A stretch of 64,000 nt of DNA from Nocardioides rubriscoriae (GTDB taxonomy: Bacteria > Actinomycetota > Actinomycetes > Propionibacteriales > Nocardioidaceae). Shown here in pieces: positions 11,852 through 21,992 of the stretch. Where the stretch lies: the NCBI RefSeq assembly GCF_008087085.1, contig NZ_VIYJ01000005.1, positions 434,001-498,000 of the forward strand. Direction: 5' to 3'. Within the stretch, counting starts at the first letter, position 1; every line of letters begins with the position of its first letter. The notes below the pieces were generated by a model that was not told the DNA's origin, did not search any database, and worked only from the letters and a program-made list of their open reading frames with translations. The translations under genes were made by a program, and so were the position numbers.

Positions 11852-14472
11852 GAGAGCCTCCGCGGCGGGCGGACGAAGAAGCGCGACCCGACCTGCACCA
11901 CGACGCCGACCAGGGCGGCGAGCAGCAGCAGGGGCAGCAACCGGCCCGCCGTGCCGGACTCCTGGACCGTGGTGGCGCTGGTGGGCGCCGGGTCGGCGAT
12001 GGCGAGGACGGGCGGGGTCGTCGTGGCAGGCGAGGTGGGGACCGGGGCCGGCGGCACGTCGCTGACGGGTGGGGTGAGGTCGCCGCCACCCGTGGCGGTT
12101 CCGGTGCCGGCGTCGTCACCGCCACCGGTCGGCGCGTCGGTCTGGTCCGGCGTGGTGGGAGCGGGCTTCTGGGCCTCGATCGCGTCGGCCACGAGCTGAG
12201 CCGCGTCGAAGAGCTTGCCGGTCGGTCCGGTCTTCCTGATCGGCAGGAAGCCGGCCGGGAGCTGGCCGTTGCCGCTGCCGCGGACCTGACCCTCGGTGGT
12301 CGAGACCCGGACGAACTGGGCCACCTTGTCGGCGGTGTCCTGGTCGAGGCCGCGCAGCTTGGCGGCGGTGTAGACGACCATCGTGCCTGGGTAGGCCTTG
12401 CCGTCCTCGGCGACGTCGGCCTGGTCGAGCACGAACGGCAGTCGCGGCTTGCGCTGCTCGCTCAACGCGATCGCCCGGCCCATGGAGTCGTCGGTCGGGG
12501 CGACGAAGGTGCCCTTGTGGGTCTGCAGGGCGGCCGTCTTGAGCCCGTAGCGCGCCGCGTCGCCGAGGCTCACCACGCCGAGGACGAACCGGGCGCCGTA
12601 CGACTGGCGGTCGACACGGCCGATCTTGAACAGCAGCGTGTTGGGGTCGAAGTCGCACTTGGTCTGCACGTTGGGCCACGCGTCGAGCAGGGCCTCGGAG
12701 ATCTTGCGCAGCGTGGTGACTGGCGCGGCCAGCTGGCTGAAGTAGACCGACGGGTTCTTCTGGCGGCAGGTGTTCTCGGTCTCGGGGATGAAGGTGTCGA
12801 GCAGCGGCCACGACGGACGGGGCAGCTCGATGTCCTCGTAGGCCGGGTTGACCTTCATGCCCCACGGGTCGGGGGTGCCGGCCAGGAACGCGGAGGCGTC
12901 CTTGTCCTGGGCGAGGTACTCGGTGAGCTGCTCGATGACGTCGGAGTCGTTGGACAGCGACAGCAGCGCAGCGCCGGCCTCTTGGGTGATCTCGCTCAGC
13001 CCGGGGTTGAGCTGCTGGAACTCGGGGTCGTTCATCATCGCCAACGGGTTGTCGCCGATGCCGGGGTGCTGACGACCGAGGTCGGAGCCGAGGTAGCTCT
13101 GGCTCAGCAGCTTGGCGATCAACCGGGCGTTGAGCCGCAGGCGCGTGTACTCACCGGCGTTGTCGGGGCGGTCGATCTCGTAGCCGATCGCGAAGCCGGT
13201 GACCGCGGTGGGCGCATAACCGACCGGGTCGGTGCTCGTCGACTCCTGCTCGGAGGACACGACCGCCGCAGGGCCGGTGCCGTTCTCCATCAGGTTGAAG
13301 CCGGCGATGTCGGAGGTCTGGTTGAGCTGGAACTTGAAGCGCTTCTTGTTCAGGCAGTACGCCGGCGACCACTGCAGGCCGGCCTGCGCGAGCAGCTCGG
13401 AGCCGTAGAACCCGGTAGGCGCGCGGGAGTCGAGCACGTCGCAGGTGTCGGGCGGCAGGCCGAAGGTGATCGGGATCGTGAAGCGGTTGCGCCAGTTGGA
13501 CTCCGACCACCACAGCGCGGGGCCGACCGCGAGGTCGATGCCGGCGCCGATCGCGTTGCTCGAGCCCGGGGCGAACTGGCCCTGCTTGCGGCAGGCCTTG
13601 TCGTCGAGGGTCGGCGGCGAGGCGGGCTGGGCGCAGCTGAGCCCGACGATCGGGATGACGACGATGGAGCAGGCGACCTTGTCGTTGCACCCCAGCGACT
13701 CGTTCTCGACGTCGCTGCGGACCTCGTAGTTGACCGAGCCGTTGCCGTTCTCGTCGGTGAAGGCGGCGATCTCCGCCGGCGGGAACGCCGCGTCGACCGC
13801 GGCCTCCGGCGGCATCGTGGTGGCGTTGCAGGCCGAGAAGGTCTGGCCGGCCCGGGTGACGAACGGCGTCAGCGCCGAGCTGTACGACGCCACGTCGAGC
13901 GGCGGGCAGGCCGCGGGGTCGACGGACTCGGCGCCGCTGACCGCGGCCCGACGGGCCTCGTCGGCGTAGAGGTCACGACGCCAGGTGGACTCGCCCTCGG
14001 AGCGCAGCACTTGCGAGCGCTGGGCGACCGAGGCGGTCCAGCAGGTCTCGGGACGCAGCTGCTGGGCCGCCGGCAGCGACGCGTCGTCGCGCCCGCGACA
14101 CTGCATGACGACGACCGGGTACTCCTGCGTCAGGCCCTTCTCGCCGTACGGGTTGGCCGCGCGACCGCCGCTGGGCTGGGCCCCGCTCCACGAGATGCGG
14201 ATGCGCTGGCGACCGCGCAGGTTGGTGGTCTGGTCGGCCTTCACCGTGACGTCGTAGGAGGCCACGGTGCTCTCGGTGCCGTCGGCGCCGACGAAGACGC
14301 GGCTGATCGTCCGGGTGGCGCTGAACCCGTCGCCGCTCGCGTTGCGCGCGGCCACGGGGCCGGCGGCCGTGCCGCTCGGGGGCGTGACCAGGCCGATGGC
14401 GACGACGGCGAGGGCCGCGGTCAGGCCGAGCCCGTCGCGCAGGCTCGGTCGCAGGCGCAGGCGGCGGCTCAT
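11848..14472 (-). CDS. Large membrane-anchored binding-protein-like (PBP superfamily) protein
   Basis: An 874-residue exported protein in the pst operon. It has an N-terminal signal segment (about 1-38), a long extracytoplasmic region with at least eight cysteines (for example MQCRGRD, PETCWT, NDKVACS), a segment resembling the second half of PstS-type binding proteins (RLNARLIAKLLSQSYLG near residue 470, then NPLAMMNDPEFQQLNPG), a Pro/Thr/Gly-rich stalk (about 760-840), and a C-terminal membrane helix (about 845-865) followed by basic residues. The GSGT-type anion loop of PstS is not recognisable. It overlaps pstS by ATGA and the sortase-like gene by GTGA, so the three are likely translated together. 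Ligand and function are unknown. Confidence 0.8.
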   Translation of the reverse strand: MSRRLRLRPSLRDGLGLTAALAVVAIGLVTPPSGTAAGPVAARNASGDGFSATRTISRVFVGADGTESTVASYDVTVKADQTTNLRGRQRIRISWSGAQPSGGRAANPYGEKGLTQEYPVVVMQCRGRDDASLPAAQQLRPETCWTASVAQRSQVLRSEGESTWRRDLYADEARRAAVSGAESVDPAACPPLDVASYSSALTPFVTRAGQTFSACNATTMPPEAAVDAAFPPAEIAAFTDENGNGSVNYEVRSDVENESLGCNDKVACSIVVIPIVGLSCAQPASPPTLDDKACRKQGQFAPGSSNAIGAGIDLAVGPALWWSESNWRNRFTIPITFGLPPDTCDVLDSRAPTGFYGSELLAQAGLQWSPAYCLNKKRFKFQLNQTSDIAGFNLMENGTGPAAVVSSEQESTSTDPVGYAPTAVTGFAIGYEIDRPDNAGEYTRLRLNARLIAKLLSQSYLGSDLGRQHPGIGDNPLAMMNDPEFQQLNPGLSEITQEAGAALLSLSNDSDVIEQLTEYLAQDKDASAFLAGTPDPWGMKVNPAYEDIELPRPSWPLLDTFIPETENTCRQKNPSVYFSQLAAPVTTLRKISEALLDAWPNVQTKCDFDPNTLLFKIGRVDRQSYGARFVLGVVSLGDAARYGLKTAALQTHKGTFVAPTDDSMGRAIALSEQRKPRLPFVLDQADVAEDGKAYPGTMVVYTAAKLRGLDQDTADKVAQFVRVSTTEGQVRGSGNGQLPAGFLPIRKTGPTGKLFDAAQLVADAIEAQKPAPTTPDQTDAPTGGGDDAGTGTATGGGDLTPPVSDVPPAPVPTSPATTTPPVLAIADPAPTSATTVQESGTAGRLLPLLLLAALVGVVVQVGSRFFVRPPRRLS

Positions 14473-16133
14473 GCGCCACCCCGACGGCGGACGCGGGCGC
14501 TGACCAGGCCCGGCAGCAGGACCAGGGCGACCAGCAGGAACACCGAGACCCAGCCGAACGTCCGGGAGTCCAGGGGCCGGTCGTCGATGGTCGTGGAGTT
14601 GGCGTAGACGGCCTCGTCGGCCGTGCCGGCGACGGGGGTGCCGGGTACGGCGCCCGACCCGGGCGGCCCGGCCGCGCCGGGCACGGCCCCGCTGCCCGGC
14701 GGTCCCCCGGCCGCCGGAGTGCCACCACCGGTGACGCCGCCGGGTGTGGAGCCCGTGCCGCCGGCGACGGGTGCGGTCGTCGGGTCGGCGGTGCCCCCGC
14801 CGCCGCCGTCGGTGCTCGGCTGGTTGGTGCCGGTGTCAGTGCCGCACGGGCCTGCGCCCTGCTTGTCGCAGGCGGCCGGCTGCGGCGCGATCGTGGCCAG
14901 GTAGTTCCGGCTCGGGTTGCTCTTGTCGAAGGTGGGGTTGTTGCAGCTCTTGACGTCACGGTTGGCCAGGTCGACGGCCGGGTCGGCCTTCTTGAGCTGG
15001 GCGATCTGGTCGAACCCGGCGCTCACCAGGTTGACCGGCAGCGGCGAGTAGCCGAACGGCCCGGCCTTGGTCTGCCCGGAGCACAGCGAGTAGAAGAGGA
15101 AGTCGGCCAGCGACTGGCGCTTGGCGGTCGTCATCCGCGGGTCGTCGGACCCGGTCGGGATGATCATGTAGGAGTACGACGAGATCGGGTACGCCCGCGG
15201 GTCGGGGTTGGTGTAGACGTCGTCGAGGATCTGCGTGAGGTACTTCGTCGGGTCGGACCTGTTGGTGTTGATCCGAGCCCGGGTCAGCGCGACGGCGGTG
15301 TTGTACTGCGTCGGCTCGACGTAGTAGCCGCCCTTGTTGAGCACCTTGACGACGGGGTAGCCCTTGTCGAGCGGGTAGGAGTACTCGACGTAGCCGATGG
15401 TGCCGTCGCCCGCGGAGCCCGAGACGGTGTTCATCACCTGGTCGGAGCCCGACTGGGCGATCATCGTCTCGCCCTTCTTCGGGTAGTACGACGTGAGCCC
15501 GGACCGGCCGAAGTAGGGGCGCCAGATCGACGGGTAGGCCTTGTCGAGCCAGGTCGTGAACTGCGCCGTCGTGCCCGAGCCGTCCGAGCGCACGACGGGC
15601 ACGATCTTCTTGTCGGGGAAGGACCGGCCGTTGTTGTCGGCCGTGATCGCCGGGTCGTTCCAGTTGGTGACCTGGTTGGTGAAGATCTTGGCCAGCGTCT
15701 CCCCCGACAGCCGGAGGTTCTTAACCATCGTGTTGCCGACCTTGAGCTGGTAGGTGAAGGCGGTGCCGCCGGCGACCAGGGGCAGGTAGGCGTACTCGCG
15801 GCCGTTGCTGGTGTCGGCCTGGCCGGTCTCGTCGGTGCCCTGGTAGGGGATCTCGGAGATCGCGAAGTCGGTGGTGTTCTGCGAGAAGTCCTTGCGGCCC
15901 TTCGACGAGCCGCCGCCGGTGTAGACGACCTTGATGCCGTTGGCGTCGACGTCGGAGATCCACTGCTTGACGATCAGCTCCGACCAGGTCGAGCCGGTGC
16001 CCTCGATCGTCGCGTACGCCGCCCGGGCGGGCGGGGCGTCGTCGGCGGTCGCCGGGGCCCCGACGGTCGCGGCCAGGACGGCGACGCCGAGGGCCAGGAG
16101 GGTGGCGACGAGACGGGTACGGCGGGTGGTCAT
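14469..16133 (-). CDS. pstS: Phosphate-binding protein PstS with C-terminal membrane anchor
   Basis: The extracytoplasmic phosphate receptor of the Pst importer, 554 residues. It has a signal peptide (about 1-30, cleaved after ATA), the phosphate-loop sequences EGTGSTWSE (about 42-50) and RSDGSGTTAQF, and the conserved SGETLAKIFTNQVTNWNDPAI hinge region. Instead of the usual lipobox, the protein carries a Gly/Pro/Thr-rich linker of about 100 residues and a single C-terminal membrane helix (FGWVSVFLLVALVLLPGLV) with an Arg-rich end. It is about 180 residues longer than ordinary PstS. The gene starts at ATG 16133, overlapping the pstA stop by ATGA, and overlaps the next gene in the same way. 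Confidence 0.92.
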   Translation of the reverse strand: MTTRRTRLVATLLALGVAVLAATVGAPATADDAPPARAAYATIEGTGSTWSELIVKQWISDVDANGIKVVYTGGGSSKGRKDFSQNTTDFAISEIPYQGTDETGQADTSNGREYAYLPLVAGGTAFTYQLKVGNTMVKNLRLSGETLAKIFTNQVTNWNDPAITADNNGRSFPDKKIVPVVRSDGSGTTAQFTTWLDKAYPSIWRPYFGRSGLTSYYPKKGETMIAQSGSDQVMNTVSGSAGDGTIGYVEYSYPLDKGYPVVKVLNKGGYYVEPTQYNTAVALTRARINTNRSDPTKYLTQILDDVYTNPDPRAYPISSYSYMIIPTGSDDPRMTTAKRQSLADFLFYSLCSGQTKAGPFGYSPLPVNLVSAGFDQIAQLKKADPAVDLANRDVKSCNNPTFDKSNPSRNYLATIAPQPAACDKQGAGPCGTDTGTNQPSTDGGGGGTADPTTAPVAGGTGSTPGGVTGGGTPAAGGPPGSGAVPGAAGPPGSGAVPGTPVAGTADEAVYANSTTIDDRPLDSRTFGWVSVFLLVALVLLPGLVSARVRRRGGA

Positions 16134-17287
16134 GAGTCTGCTTTCCGGGAGCGGCGCGCGGTGGTGCGCCGGGGACGGGCGAGGAGGCGGGCGATCACGA
16201 ACAGCACGAGCACGAGCATCAGCAGGACCAGGGCGGCGCCGTAGGCCCGCTGGATGGCGACGTCGTTGCCGCTGCGGACGTTGCCGAAGATGAAGAGCGG
16301 CAGGGAGTTCATCGCGCCCTCGAGGGGGTTGAGCTTGGTGAAGTCGGCCGCGCCGCTGGTGAGCAGCACGGGACTGGTCTCGCCGATGCCGCGGGCGACG
16401 CCGAGGATCAGTGCGGTCGCGAGACCCGGACGTGCGGTGGGCAGCACGACGTGCCACACGGTGCGCCACCGGCTCGCGCCAAGGGCGAGGCTCGCCTCGC
16501 GCAGCCCGCCGGGCACGACGCGCAGCACCACGTCGGAGGCGCGGGCGATGATCGGCAGCATCATCACCGACAGGGCCAGGGCCGCGGCCAGGCCCGACGG
16601 GGGCCGACCGAGGGCGAGGATGTAGACGGTGTAGACGAACAGGCCGGCCACGATCGAGGGCAGCGCGGTCATCGCCTCGACCAGGGTGCGCACGACGCGG
16701 GCGTAGCGGCCGCCGACCTCGGTCATGAAGACGGCCGTGCCGACGCCGAGCGGCAGCGTGATCGCGACCGCGATGCCGATCTCGATCAGCGAGCCGACGA
16801 TCGCGTGACGGATGCCGCCCTGGTCGAAGGGGTCCTTGGGGCCGACCCCGGCCATGTCGTCGGTGACGAAGTTGAGGTTGAGGACCGGCTTGTAGCCCTT
16901 GACCGCGACGTAGACGACGACCGCGACCAGCGCGGACCCGACGAAGAGGGCGCAGCCGGTGATGATCGACGCGGCGACGCGGTCCTTGACGTCGATCCAC
17001 GTGCCGGTGGCCGCGGTGGCGACGGCGGTGACCACGATGCCGAGCACGAACCACGAGATGAGGAACCACGGGATCCCGGTCATCGGCAGCAGCCGCTGGG
17101 TGGTCACCCAGGCCAGGCCGAACGCGGCGAACCACGACCCGGCGCGCACGAAGAGCTCGTCGGGGGTCATCCTGCCCAGCGACGCGCGCGGCACCGGCGG
17201 CGGTGCGTCGTCGTCGTACGCCGGGAGGTGGGTCCGGGCGGCGGCGCGGTCGATCGCTGCGTCGGGCCGCTTGTCGAGGCTCGTCAT
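16130..17287 (-). CDS. pstA: Phosphate ABC transporter permease PstA
   Basis: One of the two membrane permeases of the phosphate importer, 385 residues. The protein has a longer than usual cytoplasmic N-terminus (about 60 residues), then membrane helices including FAAFGLAWVTT and WFVLGIVVTAVAT, and the binding-protein-dependent transport core with the EAA-type loop REASLALGASRWRTVWHVVLP that contacts PstB. The C-terminal region (GETSPVLLTSGAADF, PLFIFGNVRSG) is typical of PstA. ATG 17287 overlaps the pstC stop by one base (TGATG), and the stop overlaps the pstS start by ATGA, showing tight translational coupling. Confidence 0.95.
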   Translation of the reverse strand: MTSLDKRPDAAIDRAAARTHLPAYDDDAPPPVPRASLGRMTPDELFVRAGSWFAAFGLAWVTTQRLLPMTGIPWFLISWFVLGIVVTAVATAATGTWIDVKDRVAASIITGCALFVGSALVAVVVYVAVKGYKPVLNLNFVTDDMAGVGPKDPFDQGGIRHAIVGSLIEIGIAVAITLPLGVGTAVFMTEVGGRYARVVRTLVEAMTALPSIVAGLFVYTVYILALGRPPSGLAAALALSVMMLPIIARASDVVLRVVPGGLREASLALGASRWRTVWHVVLPTARPGLATALILGVARGIGETSPVLLTSGAADFTKLNPLEGAMNSLPLFIFGNVRSGNDVAIQRAYGAALVLLMLVLVLFVIARLLARPRRTTARRSRKADS

Positions 17288-18309
17288 CAGTCGGTCTCCG
17301 CCCCGGACCGGCTGCGGTTGACCACGGTGGCGGCCAGGGTGTTGATCACCAGGGTGATGAGGAACAGCACCAGGCCGGCGGCGAGCAGGGCCGAGAGCTG
17401 GGAGGGCGAGGCGGTGCCGAAGCGGTTGGCGATCAGCGAGCTGATCGTGCTGCCGCCCTGCTCGGTCAGGCTCCACTTGATCTCGAACGACGGGGAGATG
17501 ATCAGCGCGACCGCGATGGTCTCGCCGAGTGCGCGGCCCAGCGCGAGCATGGTGCCGCCGATGATGCCGCCGCGTCCGAAGGGCAGCACGACGGTGCGGA
17601 TCATCCCCCAGGTGGAGGCGCCGAGCGCGAGCGCGGCCTCCTTCTCCCCCGGCGGCGTCTGCGAGAACACCTGGCGCATCACGGCGCAGGCCATCGGCAG
17701 CACCATCATCGACACGGCGATGCCGGCGACGAAGGCGCTGAAGAAGTACTGGCTCAGGGCGGGGATCGGGGCGTCGGCCTGACCGCCAGGGACCTCGAAG
17801 ATCGGCAGCCACCCGAGGTTGCGGTCGAACCAGATGGAGAGGTCCGCGGCGTACGGCATGATCAGCAGGGCCACGAACAGCCCGTAGATGACCGACGGCA
17901 CCGCGGCCATCAGGTCGACCATCGAGACCAGCGTGGGCTTGAGGCGGGCCGGGGCGTACTCGCTGATGTAGAGCGCGGTGGCCAGCGCGAGCGGGAACGC
18001 GATCACCATCGCGACCAGCGCGACCTGGAAGGTGCCGACGAGCACGGCCGCGATGCCGATGGTGTCGGTGTCGGGCGACCACTGCTGCTCGGTGAAGAAG
18101 CTCAGCCCGTAGCGCTTGAACGTGGGGATCGCCTGGTAGCCCAGGAAGAGGCCGACGCCGCCGGTGACCACGAGGACCGAGGTGCCGATGGCGCGGGTCG
18201 CGTGGGCGAAGACCGCGTCGGCGCCGGTGTTGCGACGCGAGATCGCGCGCGCCGTGATGTCGGCCCCGTCCGGCTGTGGCCGGTCGAGGTCGGAGAGTGT
18301 GGTGGTCAC
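17287..18309 (-). CDS. pstC: Phosphate ABC transporter permease PstC
   Basis: The partner permease of PstA, 340 residues, first gene of the pst block. It has about six membrane helices, the PstC-type segment YGLSFFTEQQWSPDTDTIG on the outside, VDLMAAVPSVIYGLF in the membrane core, and the ATPase-contact loop KEAALALGASTWGMIRTVVLP. The start is GTG 18309. The 220-bp upstream region contains a direct repeat resembling a PhoP-binding PHO box, fitting phosphate-starvation control of the whole operon. The gene ends one base inside pstA. Confidence 0.95.
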   Translation of the reverse strand: MTTTLSDLDRPQPDGADITARAISRRNTGADAVFAHATRAIGTSVLVVTGGVGLFLGYQAIPTFKRYGLSFFTEQQWSPDTDTIGIAAVLVGTFQVALVAMVIAFPLALATALYISEYAPARLKPTLVSMVDLMAAVPSVIYGLFVALLIMPYAADLSIWFDRNLGWLPIFEVPGGQADAPIPALSQYFFSAFVAGIAVSMMVLPMACAVMRQVFSQTPPGEKEAALALGASTWGMIRTVVLPFGRGGIIGGTMLALGRALGETIAVALIISPSFEIKWSLTEQGGSTISSLIANRFGTASPSQLSALLAAGLVLFLITLVINTLAATVVNRSRSGAETD

Positions 18310-18392
18310 CTGTGTTGCTGTCCCCGTCGCTCAGAGCTGCTGATCGGCTCCCGTCCCGGGGAGTCGGGAAGAGTCTCAGGAGAGCGACGTAA

Positions 18393-18426
18393 CGATCGGT
18401 GCGCCGATCGTGAACGACGCGCGAAC
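18393..18426 (-). promoter_or_regulatory. Putative PHO box and adjacent palindrome upstream of pstC
   Basis: Read on the minus strand, positions 18426-18405 contain two 11-base units in tandem, GTTCGCGCGTC then GTTCACGATCG. This matches the general actinobacterial PHO-box design, direct 11-base repeats beginning GTTCAC, bound by PhoP during phosphate limitation. Immediately downstream the sequence CGATCGGTGCGCCGATCG (18393-18410) forms a 7-bp inverted repeat. The site is about 100 bases from the pstC start. The remaining 220-bp region shows no gene. Binding is inferred from pattern and context only. Confidence 0.6.
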
Positions 18427-18529
18427 AGCCGCCCCGACTTGGGACAACACGGCCGTCGCCTGTGGAGAGGCCTGGCCCGAGATGACCAGCGACCTAGTCA
18501 CAACGGGCCATCCGATGACCAGACGGGGA

Positions 18530-19347
18530 CTAGGAAGCGGTCTGGACCACCACGGCGCGACGCGACGCGCGCCGCAGGGTCGTCAGCACCGCCGGGCCGA
18601 GCACGACGACGGCGATCGCGGTGGTGATCGCGCGACCGGTGTCGAAGCTGCCGGTCGAGGTGATCAGCGTGTACGCCGCGAACGTGCGCAGGTTGTGCAG
18701 CGCACCGGCCGTCGGGTCGAACGACAGGTCGCCCTCGGCCCCGGGCACGGCGACACCGAGCAGGAACGGCCAGCCCGAGAGGTTCATCAGCGCACCGAAG
18801 AGGTAGGCCGCCACGACGCCGTAGGCCGCCAGCATCGCGATCTCGGCACGGCCGGTGACCCGGCGCGGGAGCAGACCTGCGCCGAGGCCGACCCAGGCGG
18901 CGCAGAGCATCTGGAAGGGCAGCCAGGGCCCGACGCCGGCGGTCAGCAGCGCGGAGGCGAACAGCGAGGTCACCCCGAGCACGAAGCCGAAGCCGGCGCC
19001 GAAGACCCGGCCCGAGAGGATCAGCAGGAAGAAGACCAGCTCGACGCCCGCCGTACCGGCCGAGACCAGGCGCAGCAGGGCGTTGACCGCCGAGAGGACC
19101 CCGAGGATCGCGAGCACCCGGGCGTCCATGCCGCCCTCGCTCATCTCGGCCACGACGACCGCGATGACGACCGGCAGCAGCAGCAGGAAGAGGAACGGCG
19201 GGTCGATCCGGCTGACGCCGTCGCCGACGCGCACGAGCAGCGGCCAGCAGAGCATCATCAGGCCGAGCACGGACGCGACGGTCAGCGTGACGCGCGAGCG
19301 GGCGCTGAGCGGGATCGCGATACCCGAGGTCCCCGAGGTCGTGGCGC

Positions 19348-19351
<4 letters not shown>
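18530..19351 (-). CDS. ECF transporter S component, probably cobalamin-specific
   Basis: A 273-residue integral membrane protein, last gene of the cobalamin-riboswitch operon. It has about six to seven hydrophobic helices (for example VTLTVASVLGLMMLCWPLLV, FLFLLLLPVVIAVVVAE, ILGVLSAVNALLRL) and the segment GRVFGAGFGFVLGVTSLFASALLTAGVGPWLPFQM, typical of ECF substrate-binding subunits of the CbrT-like group. It would hold the vitamin within the membrane and couple to the EcfT/EcfA module encoded just upstream. GTG 19351 overlaps the ATPase stop by GTGA. Specificity for cobalamin is inferred from the riboswitch and neighbours, not from binding residues. Confidence 0.85.
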
Positions 19352-20912
<1,561 letters not shown>

Positions 20913-20916
<4 letters not shown>

Positions 20917-21992
20917 CGCGCGCCTCCCTGCACCCGCGGCGGCGGCGAGACGACGACCGCGACGAGGCCGAGGAGGCCCACGGCCAGGGCGGTCAGGCTC
21001 ACCTCGGGCGTGGCGGTCACCGCCGGGTAGGCGATCGCGAGCTCGTGGTGGTTGAGCCACCAGCCGAGGGCGCCGACCATCAGGCCGACGGCGACGACCG
21101 CGAGCTCGGCCGGTCGCCACCGGTCGGGGCGGTAGCGGGTGCGCTGCACGCGGCGTCCGGCGTTGACCAGGCCCGCGACGGCCACGAGCGTGCCGACGAC
21201 GAGCATCGGTGCGGCCAGCAGCCGGGGCGCGGTCTGGTCGAGCAGGGCGTAGACGCCGACGACCACGCCGCAGAGCCCGGCGAGCACCAGCGCGCCCGTC
21301 GTACGCCGCTCGGTCGCCGTGGCGGTGCCCGCGCGGCCGTAGCCGCGGGTGTCCATGCCGGCGGCTAGCGCCAGCGAGCGGTCGAAGGTGTCCTCGAGCA
21401 CCGGCACCAGGAAGCGCCGCAGCCGCCGCACGCGACCGGTGTCGCCGGCGCGCAGGGCCTGCGCGGCGCGGACCCGCTGGATGCTCTGCGTCAGCTGCGG
21501 CAGCACGGTCACCGCGACGACCAGGGCGGTGCCGACCTCGTAGAGCGCCGGCGGCAGGCTGCGCAGCAGGCGCTTGGGGTTGGCCAGCGAGTTGGCCGCG
21601 CCGACGCAGATGACCAGCGTGGCCAGGCGCAGGCCGTCGTAGAGCCCGGCGAGGAGGGCCTCGCGGGTGACCGGGCCCAGCAGCGTGACGCCGAGGACGA
21701 AGTCGGGCAGCGGCACCTCGGGCAGGTCGAGCACGACCTCGCCGGGGTAGCCGCCGCCGAGGACCACGCGCCACAGCACCCGCAGCACCACCGCGGCGAC
21801 GCCGAGCCAGACGTAGAACCGGAACGAGCGCGCCCACGGGTGGTCGGTACGCCGGGTGGTCACCACCACCCCCACCACCCCCACGATCATCAGCAGGAGC
21901 AACGGATTGGTCGTCAGCGACGCTGCCGTGGCGAGCCCGATCGCCCACAGCCACCAGGCCACGGGGTGCAGGTCGCGCGGCAGCGCGCTCAC
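20913..21992 (-). CDS. ECF transporter transmembrane coupling protein EcfT
   Basis: A 359-residue membrane protein linking the ATPases to the S component. Hydrophobic helices flank the cytoplasmic coupling region, in which AQALRAGDT (near residue 185) and AAGMDTRGYGRAG correspond to the two Ala-Arg-Gly-type motifs that dock on the EcfA ATPases. The N-terminal half has the EcfT pattern HPVAWWLWAIGLATAASLTTNP. The C-terminal part adds extra helices. GTG 21992 overlaps the stop of the beta-domain gene by GTGA, so the whole group is one coupled operon downstream of the riboswitch. Confidence 0.92.

Noticed and set aside
8432..12199. A very long plus-strand open frame (about 1255 codons) opposite the pst genes
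   Set aside because: It is the antisense shadow of pstB and the binding-protein genes, caused by high GC; its translation is Gly/Arg/Val-rich low complexity with no domain.
14469..17135. An apparent fusion of pstA-region sequence to pstS in one frame
   Set aside because: The upstream part is out of frame with PstA and has no stop by chance; separate ATG starts and ATGA overlaps explain the genes.
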